Source: Aliirhizobium wenxiniae (GTDB taxonomy: Bacteria; Pseudomonadota; Alphaproteobacteria; Rhizobiales; Rhizobiaceae). Taken from it: a DNA stretch of 64,000 nt. The notes beneath the pieces were generated by a model. The model was not told where the DNA came from. It did not search any database and saw nothing but the letters and a program-made list of their open reading frames with translations. The position numbers and the translations under genes are program-made. Location of the stretch: the NCBI RefSeq assembly GCF_014201355.1, contig NZ_JACHEG010000001.1, positions 1,488,001 through 1,552,000 on the forward strand, given 5' to 3'. Below are positions 9,180 through 18,075 of this stretch, in pieces (the stretch's first letter is position 1; each line of letters opens with the position of its first letter).

Positions 9180-9204
9180 GGAACAGTTGGAAAGGACAGA
9201 GGTT
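9180..9204 (+). promoter_or_regulatory. EcfG-type promoter (GGAAC-N16-GGTT)
   Basis: GGAAC at 9180-9184 and GGTT at 9201-9204 are 16 bases apart. It points to the glutathione S-transferase gene. Confidence 0.45.
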
Positions 9205-9320
9205 GGAACACTCAATGCGAGAGGATTGTACCAATCATCGCGAGCAGATCGGAGCTGCCGCCTTGAAAACCTCGTGGCACCCCTATGTCTTTTCTTGAAG
9301 TGAGGGAGTTTTCACACAGC

Positions 9321-10046
9321 ATGCCCTATGAACTTTACTATTGGGACGGCATTCAGGGACGTGGAGAATTTGTCCGTCTGGCCCTGGAGGAGGCCGGCGC
9401 CAAATATATCGACAAGTGTCGCAGCTCGACCGGCACGCAGGCGATGATGGAGTTTCTCAAAGGAAGTCACGGCCACGACCAGACGCCTTTCGCACCGCCC
9501 TTCCTCAAGGAGGGCGAACTGGTCGTCTCGCATGTCGCCAACATCCTCTCATATCTCGGCCCGAAGCTCGGGCTCGTTGGTGACGACGAGAAGAGCCGCC
9601 TGATCATCAACGGGCTGCAACTGACGATCACGGATTTCATCGCCGAGGTGCATGATACGCACCATCCGATCAGCACCGGCGACTATTACGAGGATCAGAA
9701 AGCGGAAGCCAAGGCGCGCTCCACCGCCTTCATCCGGGATCGCATGCCGAAATTCCTCAGCTATTTCGAACGGCTGCTTTCCGCCAATCCGGCAGGCAAA
9801 GGCTTCATCGTCGGAAACGGCCTCACCTATGTCGACCTGTCACTGTTTCAGGTTATGGAAGGCCTGCACTACGCATTTCCAAAGGCGATGAGGGCAGTAG
9901 AGAACGACTATCCGAACCTATCTGCTCTTCGCGACAGGGTCGCTGAACGTCCGGCCATTGCGGCCTATCTGAAATCCGAACGTCGCCTTCCCTTCAGCGA
10001 GTCCGGAATTTTCCGTAATTATCCCGAACTCGACCTGACGAGCTGA
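9321..10046 (+). CDS. Glutathione S-transferase family protein
   Basis: The N-terminal thioredoxin-like domain begins YELYYWDGIQGRGEFVRLALEEAGA and is followed by an all-helical C-terminal domain with GLTYVDLSLFQVMEGL, both typical of cytosolic GSTs of about 240 residues. A further in-frame ATG at 9285 exists, but the ATG at 9321 is preceded by GAGGGAG and gives the N-terminus usual for this subgroup. It faces the convergent sodC gene with a 2-base gap. An EcfG-like promoter upstream suggests that it detoxifies electrophiles or peroxides under stress. Confidence 0.85.
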   Translation: MPYELYYWDGIQGRGEFVRLALEEAGAKYIDKCRSSTGTQAMMEFLKGSHGHDQTPFAPPFLKEGELVVSHVANILSYLGPKLGLVGDDEKSRLIINGLQLTITDFIAEVHDTHHPISTGDYYEDQKAEAKARSTAFIRDRMPKFLSYFERLLSANPAGKGFIVGNGLTYVDLSLFQVMEGLHYAFPKAMRAVENDYPNLSALRDRVAERPAIAAYLKSERRLPFSESGIFRNYPELDLTS

Positions 10047-10048
10047 TC

Positions 10049-10564
10049 CTATTCGATGACCGCACAGGCAAGACGCTTGCCGGCATTACCGGAAGGTTGG
10101 CCGGAATAATCGTCGGGTCCGGCATGGATCATTAATGCCCTGCCCTTGATGGCACTGTCACCATCTTCCAGCGTAACGGCCGTGTTGAACACATGCGCCC
10201 TGAGCGTGCCGTCGGCCGGCACATACTGGTTCGGCATGTCACCGGCATGCTGACCCTTAGCAGCGAGGTAGCCGTGTTCCGCATTTGTCGGATTGAAATG
10301 ACCGCCTGCCGATTCATGGCCGGTCGTATGATCACAGGTCCCTGTCTGATGCACGTGAAAGGCAACCCACTGACCGGCCGGCAATCCGCTGATTTCGGCA
10401 GCGATCATGACACCGGCTTTCGTACCGGTAAGGTCGGCTTTGCCGATCTCCTTGCCATCTGCGCCGATAAATCTGGCCGTTGCCTTCGAAGCATCCTGGC
10501 TCATCGCCATGCTCGGCAGGGTGATGGCGGCAGCAGCGAACGCTGCAGTCAGCAGGTATTTCAT
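10049..10564 (-). CDS. sodC: Cu-Zn superoxide dismutase, periplasmic
   Basis: The precursor starts with a clear Sec signal peptide (MKYLLTAAFAAAAITLPSMAMSQ). The mature part carries the copper and zinc ligands in FHVHQTGTCDHTTGHESAGGHFNP and ALMIHAGPDDY, and the conserved arginine and disulfide cysteine in GKRLACAVIE. It converts superoxide to hydrogen peroxide and oxygen in the periplasm. It lies 30 bases after the ECF sigma gene on the same strand with no terminator between, so both are probably transcribed together from the autoregulated stress promoter. Confidence 0.95.
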   Translation of the reverse strand: MKYLLTAAFAAAAITLPSMAMSQDASKATARFIGADGKEIGKADLTGTKAGVMIAAEISGLPAGQWVAFHVHQTGTCDHTTGHESAGGHFNPTNAEHGYLAAKGQHAGDMPNQYVPADGTLRAHVFNTAVTLEDGDSAIKGRALMIHAGPDDYSGQPSGNAGKRLACAVIE

Positions 10565-10594
10565 GGTTTCCTCCTGGTTTTATCCGGCAGGCTG

Positions 10595-11101
10595 TCAGCC
10601 CGCCTCTTCCCCCAGTTCCTGCAGGATCTGGTGGCGAGCGCGATTGAGCCGGCTCTTGACGGTACCGACCGCACAGTCGCAGATTACCGCCGTCGCCTCG
10701 TAGCTTTCTCCCAGGATAGCCACCAGCGTCAGCACTTCGCGGTAATGCGGCGGAAGTTTCTGCAACGCACGCTGCACTTCACGCGCCCTCGCGGCCATTT
10801 CCTGCGAGGCTGCGATCGGCGTGTCGCCCGACACATTCTCCTCGACACCCGGCGCCTCGCGCCCGAGAATTTTGGATCGTGTGTAGAAGGTGTTGCGCAT
10901 GATTGTGAAAAGCCACGACTTGAGCCTGGTGCCACGCTCGAACTTGTCGAGATTGGCGAGCGCCTTCATCAGGGTCTCCTGCACCAGATCATCCGCATCC
11001 GACGGATTGCGGCAGAAGGTGCGGGCAAATGCGCGAAGAGCCGGTATAAGCCTGACAATATCTTGACGAGCAGGGTCACCGTTCAACTGTGAGTCAGACA
11101 C
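10595..11101 (-). CDS. ECF sigma factor, EcfG-like (general stress response)
   Basis: This 168-residue protein has sigma region 2 (LRAFARTFCRNPSDADDLVQETLMKAL and LKSWLFTIMRNTFYTRSK) and region 4 (LPPHYREVLTLVAILGESYEATAVICDCAVGTVKSRLNRAR) and no extra domain. The pattern matches the EcfG (ECF15) group, which directs the alphaproteobacterial general stress response and is held by the anti-sigma factor NepR until PhyR is phosphorylated. The start codon is GTG with an AAGGAGAGG site upstream. A perfect EcfG-type promoter lies in front, implying autoregulation. A NepR-like gene is 560 bases away on the other strand; no phyR is in the window. Confidence 0.82.
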   Translation of the reverse strand: MSDSQLNGDPARQDIVRLIPALRAFARTFCRNPSDADDLVQETLMKALANLDKFERGTRLKSWLFTIMRNTFYTRSKILGREAPGVEENVSGDTPIAASQEMAARAREVQRALQKLPPHYREVLTLVAILGESYEATAVICDCAVGTVKSRLNRARHQILQELGEEAG

Positions 11102-11134
11102 CGTTGCCTACCTCTCCTTACTCATCAGGGCTGA

Positions 11135-11473
<339 letters not shown>

Positions 11474-11490
11474 GACGGGGCATGTCTCCG

Positions 11491-11530
11491 AATGGGCGGC
11501 GGGCATCGCAAGCCGCTCATTATTTTCGTT
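11491..11530 (+). terminator. Candidate terminator
   Basis: A stem of about 10 bp (11491-11500 with 11512-11521, one G-T pair) with an 11-nt loop is followed by TATTTTCGTTT. It would end the 68-residue stress gene and separate it from the NepR-like gene. Confidence 0.5.
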
Positions 11531-11659
11531 TGTATTCATCTGTGACATTTTCGGGATTTTGGGACGACCGGTCTTGCTGTATGGAAGTCTGATATAAACT
11601 TCACATCTGGATATCGGTTGCCGGGTCTGCGTGCGGCGCCTCTCACCTCAGGGGTCGGA

Positions 11660-11830
11660 ATGGCGAAGGAAAATGCTCAGGTCGATGAGCGCGAGGCAAG
11701 AATGGGACGCCGCGTCAATGGCAAGGTCTCAAGCCTTTTGACGGAAATCGAGAAGGAAGACATTCCCGATCGGCTGCTCGACCTCGCCCGGCAGCTGCAG
11801 ACTGCGCTCAACGACAAGCTCGTACGATAA
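11660..11830 (+). CDS. NepR-like anti-sigma factor (56 aa)
   Basis: The short helical protein contains NGKVSSLLTEIEKEDIPDRLLDLARQLQTAL, which resembles the two-helix core of NepR (L..LY..V..E.IPDRLLDLL..L). NepR sequesters EcfG and is itself bound by phosphorylated PhyR. The ATG at 11660 is preceded by CAGGGG with good spacing; an upstream ATG at 11618 is unlikely. It sits near the ECF sigma gene but on the opposite strand, unlike the classic nepR-ecfG operon. Identification is by motif reading; a divergent NepR paralogue is the likely interpretation. Confidence 0.6.
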   Translation: MAKENAQVDEREARMGRRVNGKVSSLLTEIEKEDIPDRLLDLARQLQTALNDKLVR

Positions 11831-11880
11831 GCAATTTTCAGGCAGATCACCGCCCTCTTTGTCCGCAACCGTACAGACGC

Positions 11881-11906
11881 GGAACCAACGCCATCTCCCC
11901 GCGGTT
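11881..11906 (+). promoter_or_regulatory. EcfG-type promoter (GGAAC-N17-GGTT)
   Basis: GGAAC at 11881-11885 and GGTT at 11903-11906 are 17 bases apart and 45 bases before the DUF892 start. Confidence 0.6.
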
Positions 11907-11950
11907 AGAACGCCGCAATGTCAATCGGACAATCGATAGGGAGAACCAAG

Positions 11951-12451
11951 ATGGCGACGTCAAAGACGCTGGATGACCTTTTCTACGAAACCCTCAAGGA
12001 CATTTATTACGCCGAACGGCAGATCGTGAAGGCGCTGCCGAAAATGGCGCGCGGCGCTCAGGAGCCCAAGCTGAAGGCTGCTTTCCAGACCCATAGGGAA
12101 GAAACCGAGGGTCAGATCGAGCGGCTGAAACAGATTTTCGAGATCCTCGGCAAACGCGCCCAGGGCAAGACCTGCGACGCGATCGAGGGCATATTGTCGG
12201 AAGGCGAAGAAATTCTGGACGAATTCAAGGGCACGCCCGCTCTCGATGCCGGCCTTCTTGCCGCTGCCCAGGCGGTCGAACACTACGAGATCAGCCGATA
12301 TGGCACACTTCGTGCGTGGGCCCTGCAACTGGGCATGAAGGATGTTGCAAAGCTGCTTGATGAAACGCTGCAGGAAGAATCCAGCACTGACGAGCTGCTG
12401 ACCAATCTCGCTGAAGGCGCCGTCAACGCAGCGGCGAAGAAAGCCGCGTGA
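11951..12451 (+). CDS. DUF892 ferritin-like protein (YciE/YciF family)
   Basis: The 166-residue, all-helical protein has the family pattern TLDDLFYETLKDIYYAERQIVKALPKMA, THREETEGQIERL and AVEHYEISRYGTLRAWA, which supply the carboxylates and histidines of a ferritin-like diiron bundle. E. coli YciE/YciF are induced by stress and YciF binds diiron. I choose the ATG at 11951 with AGGGAG upstream over the ATG at 11918. It has an EcfG-type promoter and a strong terminator. A second DUF892 gene lies at 41.7 kb, also behind such a promoter. Confidence 0.88.
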   Translation: MATSKTLDDLFYETLKDIYYAERQIVKALPKMARGAQEPKLKAAFQTHREETEGQIERLKQIFEILGKRAQGKTCDAIEGILSEGEEILDEFKGTPALDAGLLAAAQAVEHYEISRYGTLRAWALQLGMKDVAKLLDETLQEESSTDELLTNLAEGAVNAAAKKAA

Positions 12452-12473
12452 CGCTACAAATGCTTGAAAAACA

Positions 12474-12498
12474 AAGCCCGGATCCCTCCGGGCTTTTC
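12474..12498 (+). terminator. Rho-independent terminator
   Basis: A perfect 9-bp stem (12474-12482 with 12487-12495) with a TCCC loop and a T-run ends the DUF892 gene. Confidence 0.85.
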
Positions 12499-12503
12499 AT
12501 GGT

Positions 12504-12755
12504 TCAACGATAAGCAACCGGTCCTATCCCGGTACCCGGGGGCTGCATCACGGCAGCAATGTCGATTGGCAGCATGTTACCATTGAGGGCCTGGCATCTG
12601 AAGATACGGCCATCGCGTCTGCCACGCGTTGCGAGGTGAGTTCGGGCCGCATCAAGAGCTAATTCGTAACTGTGATAGAATGACGCGGATTGAACGCCAT
12701 CGATGACATAGACCCATCCGGTCGCATGAGGCATTATATCGCAGTAGTTGTGCAT
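12504..12755 (-). CDS. Small DUF2188-like protein (83 aa)
   Basis: The protein has the WVYVIDGVQSASFYHSYELALDAARTHLATRG pattern seen in DUF2188-type small proteins, in which a short beta hairpin is followed by a helix. I take the ATG at 12755 because AAGGAG lies nine bases upstream; much longer extensions of the frame have no ribosome site and would run across the promoter at 12782-12806. It is transcribed divergently from the DUF2934 gene from a shared two-way stress promoter. Function unknown. Confidence 0.65.
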   Translation of the reverse strand: MHNYCDIMPHATGWVYVIDGVQSASFYHSYELALDAARTHLATRGRRDGRIFRCQALNGNMLPIDIAAVMQPPGTGIGPVAYR

Positions 12756-12779
12756 GACGATCATCTCCTTCCCGACAAC

Positions 12780-12806
12780 GGAACTGAGCAACAGCGCAAA
12801 GGTTCC
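12780..12806. promoter_or_regulatory. Two-way EcfG-type promoter, GGAAC-N17-GTTCC
   Basis: On the plus strand GGAAC (12780-12784) is followed after 16 bases by GGTT (12801-12804). On the minus strand GGAAC (12806-12802) is followed after 16 bases by AGTT (12785-12782). Each -35 box overlaps the opposite -10 box. It separates the DUF2188-like and DUF2934 genes. Confidence 0.55.
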
Positions 12807-12929
12807 AGCATTTCGGGAAGAATTCAACTGATGGATTGCAATGTCTTCACGCGACATTGCGGTTTTTAACATTTCCTCGGAACTTTTTTGCAGTGCATGA
12901 GTTTTGCGATTTGGGCAATGGAGACGATG

Positions 12930-13301
12930 ATGGCGGCTTCTCAGGAAAACTGGATCAAGCACAGAGCGTATCAATTGTGGGAGCAGGAGGGTTATCCTGC
13001 CGGCAAGGACATGGAGCATTGGGAGCGGGCAAAGCTGGAATATGCAACGCTCAAGCCCACGGCAGGGGAAACTGACGCGCCGAAGAATGGCGCAGCGGTA
13101 AAGACCAACAAGGCATCGGCAAAACCGGCCAAAACCGGCACGGCGAAGGTTGCCAAGTCTGCCGCCCCCAAAGCGGCAAAGAAGACAGAAAAACCAGCGA
13201 CGGCCGCCAAGGCCGACGCCAAGCCTAAAGTTCCCGCTGCCGCTGCTGCGGTAAAGCCGGAACAGACCAAAAAGCGGCCCGCAAAAGCTGGCGCAAAATA
13301 G
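12930..13301 (+). CDS. DUF2934 protein with Lys/Ala/Pro-rich tail (123 aa)
   Basis: The first 40 residues (ENWIKHRAYQLWEQEGYPAGKDMEHWERAKLEYATL) are a DUF2934 domain, a short helical unit common in rhizobia. The rest is a lysine-, alanine- and proline-rich tail resembling the C-terminal tails of histone H1-like proteins, so binding to DNA or other polyanions is plausible but not shown. In-frame ATGs lie at 12918, 12927 and 12930; the last has GGAG six bases upstream. It is expressed from the shared two-way stress promoter. Confidence 0.75.
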   Translation: MAASQENWIKHRAYQLWEQEGYPAGKDMEHWERAKLEYATLKPTAGETDAPKNGAAVKTNKASAKPAKTGTAKVAKSAAPKAAKKTEKPATAAKADAKPKVPAAAAAVKPEQTKKRPAKAGAK

Positions 13302-13347
13302 GCTCTCAACTCCGAGCCGATCTTAAATCACGCGAATGATGCAGTGA

Positions 13348-13378
13348 CCGGCGACCCTGTCGCCGGGCAATTCTTTTA
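13348..13378 (+). terminator. Rho-independent terminator
   Basis: A 7-bp GC-rich stem (13348-13354 with 13360-13366) with a 5-nt loop is followed by a T-rich tract. It ends the DUF2934 gene. Confidence 0.75.
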
Positions 13379-13406
13379 TATTTTGTATGGGATGAGGACA
13401 TGGGCT

Positions 13407-13500
13407 CGAAAACCGGCACGAATGCAATTCTCCAACATTCATGCAATCCGCGTGATCGCCGGAGCCTCGCCACCTTACAACGATCCCGAAAACCGGCACG
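13407..13500. repeat. 14-bp direct repeat in the 349-bp gap before glgA
   Basis: The sequence CGAAAACCGGCACG occurs at 13407-13420 and again at 13487-13500, exactly 80 bases apart. The gap 13302-13650 otherwise holds only the terminator at 13348; I see no gene in it and no EcfG-type promoter. Confidence 0.5.
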
Positions 13501-13650
13501 TTTTGACAAATCGCAACTCGATCACGCGATCTTGCAGGACAAGAGCCGATGAGTGCTTATGTTTCGATCGACACACATAATACCCTCTATCCCCGGCGGC
13601 GGAATCGAGTAGGCTTTGATTCTGTCGCGGCCCAGGGGGAAAGTGCCAAG

Positions 13651-15126
13651 ATGAAGATATTGTCGGTCACGTCGGAGATCTATCCGCTGATCAAGACCGG
13701 CGGACTGGCAGACGTAACCGGTTCGCTTCCCAAGGCGCTTGCACCGCTCGGGATCGAAACCACATCGCTCATTCCCGGTTATCCAAAGGTGATGAAACAG
13801 CTTGGGCAATCGACCACGCTGATGGAATTCGAGGACCTGCTCGGCGAGAAGGCAACGCTTAGACACGGCTCGGTCGAAGGTCTCGATCTTCTGGTGCTGG
13901 ATGCCCCCGCCCTCTACGACCGCCCCGGCGGCCCTTATGTCGACCAATTCGGCAAGGATCACGCAGACAACTGGAAACGGTTTGCCGTCCTGTCACTCGC
14001 CGCAGCCGAGATCGCCGCAGGCGCATTGCCCGGCTGGGTTCCCGACCTCGTCCATACCCATGACTGGCAGTCGGCAATGACTTCGGTTTACATGCGTCAG
14101 AACGGCTGCAGTACCCCGGTCGTCATCACAATTCACAACATCGCCTTTCAGGGGCAATATTCAGCGGACTTGGTCCCCTGGCTTGGACTCCCGCCGGAAG
14201 CTTATTCCATCGACCAGCTGGAATATTTCGGCGATATCAGCTTCCTGAAAGGTGGGCTGCAGACAGCCGACGTAATCACCACAGTCAGCCCGACCTATGC
14301 CCGCGAAATCCTGACACCGCGTTTCGGTATGGGCCTCAACGGCGTGCTCAACGAACGAGTGGAAGTGTTGCGCGGCATCGTCAACGGCATCGATCTTGAT
14401 GTCTGGGACCCGGCTACCGACGAATTCCTGCCTCAGACCTTCGATATAGCCACCCTGCGCCGCAAGCGTGACAACAGGCAGCCGCTTCTAGACCGTTTCG
14501 GCCTCGATCCTGACGACCGGGGGCCGATCTTTGCCGCGATCAGCCGTATGACGTGGCAGAAGGGCATCGACATGCTGGCCGAGACGGCGGACGAGGTGAT
14601 CCACAACGGCGGCAGGATCATTATCGTTGGTGAGGGTGACCACGACATCGAACAGGCACTGCTGGAAACGGCAGCACGTTATCCCGGCCGCATGGCGGTC
14701 CATATCGGTTATGACGAACCGACCGCCCATCTCGTCCAAGGCGGTTCCGACGCGATCGTCCAGCCTTCGCGTTTCGAACCTTGCGGCCTGACCCAGCTTT
14801 ATGCCCTGCGTTACGGCTGCGTGCCGGTCGTCTCGCGCACAGGCGGGCTTTCGGAAACCATCATCGATGCCAATGACGCGGCCATGTCCGCCCGCGTGGC
14901 GACCGGCTTCCAGTTCCATCCGGTGACGACAAACGGCCTGCGGCTGGCGCTCAGGCGCGCGCTCCATGCCTATGAGCAGCCGAAAATGTGGGCGCGGCTG
15001 CAAAACCAGGGCATGAAGACGAAATTCTCCTGGGAACGCAGCGGCCAGCAATATGCCGCCGTCTACCGCAGCCTCGTCCAGAAGGCCTCGCCGAGCACCG
15101 GTCTGCGACGCCTGAAATTCTGGTGA
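13651..15126 (+). CDS. glgA: Glycogen synthase (ADP-glucose)
   Basis: The enzyme extends alpha-1,4-glucan from ADP-glucose. It has the N-terminal substrate loop [16 protein letters not shown], the HTHDWQ element and the GT5 signature [31 protein letters not shown]. The canonical start [18 protein letters not shown] is the ATG at 13651, behind AGGGGGA; a longer frame from 13549 adds residues foreign to the family. The 491-residue length is normal. glgB and glgC are not adjacent; glgX lies nearby on the other strand. Confidence 0.95.
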   Translation: MKILSVTSEIYPLIKTGGLADVTGSLPKALAPLGIETTSLIPGYPKVMKQLGQSTTLMEFEDLLGEKATLRHGSVEGLDLLVLDAPALYDRPGGPYVDQFGKDHADNWKRFAVLSLAAAEIAAGALPGWVPDLVHTHDWQSAMTSVYMRQNGCSTPVVITIHNIAFQGQYSADLVPWLGLPPEAYSIDQLEYFGDISFLKGGLQTADVITTVSPTYAREILTPRFGMGLNGVLNERVEVLRGIVNGIDLDVWDPATDEFLPQTFDIATLRRKRDNRQPLLDRFGLDPDDRGPIFAAISRMTWQKGIDMLAETADEVIHNGGRIIIVGEGDHDIEQALLETAARYPGRMAVHIGYDEPTAHLVQGGSDAIVQPSRFEPCGLTQLYALRYGCVPVVSRTGGLSETIIDANDAAMSARVATGFQFHPVTTNGLRLALRRALHAYEQPKMWARLQNQGMKTKFSWERSGQQYAAVYRSLVQKASPSTGLRRLKFW

Positions 15127-15146
15127 GACGGGCCGAGCAGGGAAGC

Positions 15147-15683
15147 TTACCGTTTCAAAAACCAGCCCATCCACCGCAACAGATGCGGCAGGACGCCGAA
15201 ATACATGGTCGGCACGATCAGTACGGTGGCGATGAACATCTTCAACAGGAAGGGGATGTCAACGAGCCAGGGGAAGAGGAAATAGACATAGAAGGATGCG
15301 GTCGGAAAGATCCCCATCCAGATAACGAAGGCCATGCGCCAGCGCGCCGGCGGCTTCGGTGGCAAGGCGAGACCCGTCGCCGAAAACCACAGATCCTCGG
15401 TATTGTAGATGCGATATTCCGGCGGATGGTCTGAAACCTGTTTCAGCCGTTCGTGCCATTCATGCGAGACATCGGACTGGCGCCATTCATCGAGATCCGC
15501 CTGTGTGGCGAAAACCTGGACGATATGGAATTCCTCGCCTTCGACCCGCGGCGGGATCAATGTCGAGAACCTGTAACCCTTCGCCTTCGACGAAGCTTCC
15601 AGCATACCCCGCGCCAGCTCTTCATACTGCGTCTCGCAACCGGCATTGGCGCGCCGATGGACGATACGTGTCACCTGGGACAT
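15147..15683 (-). CDS. Antibiotic biosynthesis monooxygenase-like membrane protein
   Basis: Residues 1-95 form an ABM (dimeric alpha/beta barrel) domain: VTRIVHRRANAGCETQYEELARGML followed by RFSTLIPPRVEGEEFHIVQVFATQADLDEWRQSD. The C-terminal 80 residues hold two strongly hydrophobic segments (MAFVIWMGIFPTASFYVYFL and MFIATVLIVPTMYFGVLPHL). Such ABM-plus-membrane proteins are common in proteobacteria, but their substrate is unknown. I prefer the ATG at 15683, with an AGGA site upstream, over the one at 15734. It is convergent with glgA. Confidence 0.78.
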   Translation of the reverse strand: MSQVTRIVHRRANAGCETQYEELARGMLEASSKAKGYRFSTLIPPRVEGEEFHIVQVFATQADLDEWRQSDVSHEWHERLKQVSDHPPEYRIYNTEDLWFSATGLALPPKPPARWRMAFVIWMGIFPTASFYVYFLFPWLVDIPFLLKMFIATVLIVPTMYFGVLPHLLRWMGWFLKR

Positions 15684-15787
15684 CTGGCCTGATCCTTGTA
15701 TGAAAGGCCAGTTCCGGGAGGGGCGCCGCTCCATGGAGCGGAAAAGGAAATGGCGCGGTAGGGTGTTCGACTGCTAGAAAAGCAGGA

Positions 15788-15812
15788 AGCCCTTGTCAAC
15801 CGGACAAGGGCT
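15788..15812 (-). terminator. Rho-independent terminator after glgX
   Basis: A perfect 10-bp stem (15788-15797 with 15803-15812) and 5-nt loop lies 19 bases after the glgX stop, followed on the minus strand by TCCTGCTTTTC. Confidence 0.75.
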
Positions 15813-15830
15813 CACCCCGTGCGCAAGGCT

Positions 15831-17909
15831 TCAAGGCCGCCTGAACAGGGCAAGGCTGCGCCCTTCCAGTTCGAAATCCTTTTCCTTGGTAATCGTAAGC
15901 CCGCGTTTGGCGCTGTCCGATGTGGTCAGTTCCAGCACCCAGCCGCCCTCGCCGAATTGGGGGATACGGAAGGGCACGTTGCCTTCAAACGGATTGCACA
16001 AGAGCAGCACGTCGTGCCAGACGCCTTCTTCTTCCTGCAGGTCGCCGCGGCCGATATAGACGCCGAGCGTTGTTCCCTCGTCCCACTGGTCCGGTTGCTG
16101 GAAACCGCCGCCGGCATTGAACCACTTGATATCCATCCCGTCGCGCCAGTTCTCGCGGCGCAGGAGTGGTTGCTCGGCCCTGAGCTTGATCACATGACGG
16201 GTGAATTCACGCAATTCCTCGCAGGTTTCGGGTAGGTCGTCCCAATGCACCCAGGAGATCTCGCTGTCCTGCGCATACCCGTTATTGTTGCCCATCTGGC
16301 TGCGGCCGAACTCATCGCCGGCAAGCAGCATCGGCGTACCGTGGGAGAAGAACAGCGTGGCGAGAAAGTTGCGCTTCTGCCGGTCGCGCACGGCATTGAT
16401 GCCCTCATCCTCGGTCGGCCCCTCGGCGCCGTAATTATACGAGCGGTTGTCGTTATGGCCGTCGTTATTGTCCTCGCCATTCGCCTCGTTATGCTTCTCG
16501 TTATAGGAAACGAGGTCGTTCAACGTGAACCCGTCATGGGCGGTGATGAAATTGACGGAAGCCCAGGGCCGACGGCCGCGCTGGTCGTATAGATCGCCGG
16601 AACCGAGCAGGCGGGCGGCGAAATCGGTCGAGACATTGTCGCCCTTCCAGTATTCACGCACCGTATCGCGATATTTGTCGTTCCATTCCGCCCAGCCCGG
16701 CGGAAAGCCGCCGACCTGATAACCGCCCGGACCGATGTCCCATGGCTCGCCGATCAGCTTCAACTTTGAAAGAACCGGATCCTGCGTCATCGCGTCGAAA
16801 AAGCCGCCGCGCTGGTCGAACCCTTCCGGCTCGCGGCCTAAAATGGTGCCGAGATCGAAACGGAAACCATCGACATGCATGTGCTCTGCCCAGTAGCGCA
16901 GACTGTCCATCACCATCTGCAGCACGCGCGGATGCGAGGTATTGACCGTGTTTCCGGTGCCGGTGTCGTTGATGTAATAACGGTGATTATCCGGCAGGGT
17001 GCGATAATATGAGAAGTTGTCGATGCCCTTGAAGGAGAGTGTCGGCCCCAGCTCGTTGCCTTCCGCCGTGTGGTTATAGACCACATCGAGAATGACCTCG
17101 ATCCCGGCATCGTGGAACGACCGCACCATGTCGCGGAAGCCCTGGATACCGCGCGGCCCGTAATAGCGTGAGGCCGGCGCGAAGAAACCGAGCGAATTGT
17201 AACCCCAGAAATTCTTCAGGCCCTTGTCGAGCAGATGCTGATCATCCGGGAACCAGTGGACCGGCAGAAGCTCGACCGAGGTAATGCCGAGGCTCTTGAT
17301 ATAATCGACGGAAGCCTTGTGCCCCATACCCTCGAACGTGCCGCGCAACTCCTTCGGCAGCGCCGAATTGAGCTGGGTGAAACCCTTCACATGGGTCTCA
17401 TAGACAACCGCCTTCGGCCAGGGAATATTCGGACGGTTCTGGTCCTGCCAGTCGAATGCATAAGGATCGATCACCTTGGCCTTCGGCGTGAACGGTGCAC
17501 TGTCACGCGTATCGAAGGTGAGATCCTTGTCCTCGTGAAGGAGATCGTAGGCAAAATGCGCCTCGTTCCACTCGATATCGCCGGCGAGTTCGCGAGCATA
17601 GGGATCGATCAGAAGCTTCGACGGATTGAAACGGTGTCCGGCCTCCGGCTCGAACGGACCATGGACGCGAAATCCGTAAAGCGCTCCGGGCTTCAGCCCG
17701 GGCACATAACCATGCCAGATCTCGTGCGTATATTCCGGCAGGTCAAACTTGGCGATCTCGATCTTTCCGCTCGGATCGTAGAGGCAGAGCTCCACCCGTG
17801 TCGCATGAGCCGAGAAGACTGCGAAATTGACGCCCTCGCCATCGAAATTGGCGCCGAGCCGTGTCCAGTCGCCGGATTCGATCGTGAACTGATTGCTCTT
17901 CATGTCCAT
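15831..17909 (-). CDS. glgX: Glycogen debranching enzyme
   Basis: This GH13 isoamylase-type protein (692 residues) removes short alpha-1,6 branches from phosphorylase-trimmed glycogen. An N-terminal CBM48-like domain (GVNFAVFSAHATRVELCLYDP) precedes the barrel. Catalytic residues lie in GFRFDLGTIL (nucleophile Asp), KLIGEPWDIGPGGYQVGGFPPGW (acid Glu) and FITAHDGFTLNDLVSY (His-Asp). The start has AAAAGGG six bases upstream. It is divergent from the small stress gene at 18076. Confidence 0.94.
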   Translation of the reverse strand: MDMKSNQFTIESGDWTRLGANFDGEGVNFAVFSAHATRVELCLYDPSGKIEIAKFDLPEYTHEIWHGYVPGLKPGALYGFRVHGPFEPEAGHRFNPSKLLIDPYARELAGDIEWNEAHFAYDLLHEDKDLTFDTRDSAPFTPKAKVIDPYAFDWQDQNRPNIPWPKAVVYETHVKGFTQLNSALPKELRGTFEGMGHKASVDYIKSLGITSVELLPVHWFPDDQHLLDKGLKNFWGYNSLGFFAPASRYYGPRGIQGFRDMVRSFHDAGIEVILDVVYNHTAEGNELGPTLSFKGIDNFSYYRTLPDNHRYYINDTGTGNTVNTSHPRVLQMVMDSLRYWAEHMHVDGFRFDLGTILGREPEGFDQRGGFFDAMTQDPVLSKLKLIGEPWDIGPGGYQVGGFPPGWAEWNDKYRDTVREYWKGDNVSTDFAARLLGSGDLYDQRGRRPWASVNFITAHDGFTLNDLVSYNEKHNEANGEDNNDGHNDNRSYNYGAEGPTEDEGINAVRDRQKRNFLATLFFSHGTPMLLAGDEFGRSQMGNNNGYAQDSEISWVHWDDLPETCEELREFTRHVIKLRAEQPLLRRENWRDGMDIKWFNAGGGFQQPDQWDEGTTLGVYIGRGDLQEEEGVWHDVLLLCNPFEGNVPFRIPQFGEGGWVLELTTSDSAKRGLTITKEKDFELEGRSLALFRRP

Positions 17910-17998
17910 GCAACGCCCTTTTGCCGGAAGATCGGAATGTCTGAAAAATCTGCTCTACAATGGTGCAGCGCGGCATTTGTTCCGTCTTCGTTTTGCGC

Positions 17999-18024
17999 GG
18001 AACGAGATCGTCGGCAGGATCGTT
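17999..18024 (+). promoter_or_regulatory. EcfG-type promoter (GGAAC-N17-CGTT)
   Basis: GGAAC at 17999-18003 and CGTT at 18021-18024 are an exact consensus match, 51 bases before the start at 18076. Confidence 0.65.
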
Positions 18025-18075
18025 CTTCGCTTCGCGTCCCGTCTATCTTTCACGCTGCGACAGGAGGATAAAAAT

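Noticed and set aside
13549..13650. N-terminal extension of glycogen synthase
   Set aside because: The extra 34 residues are foreign to the family and the ATG at 13651 has a good ribosome site and the canonical N-terminus.
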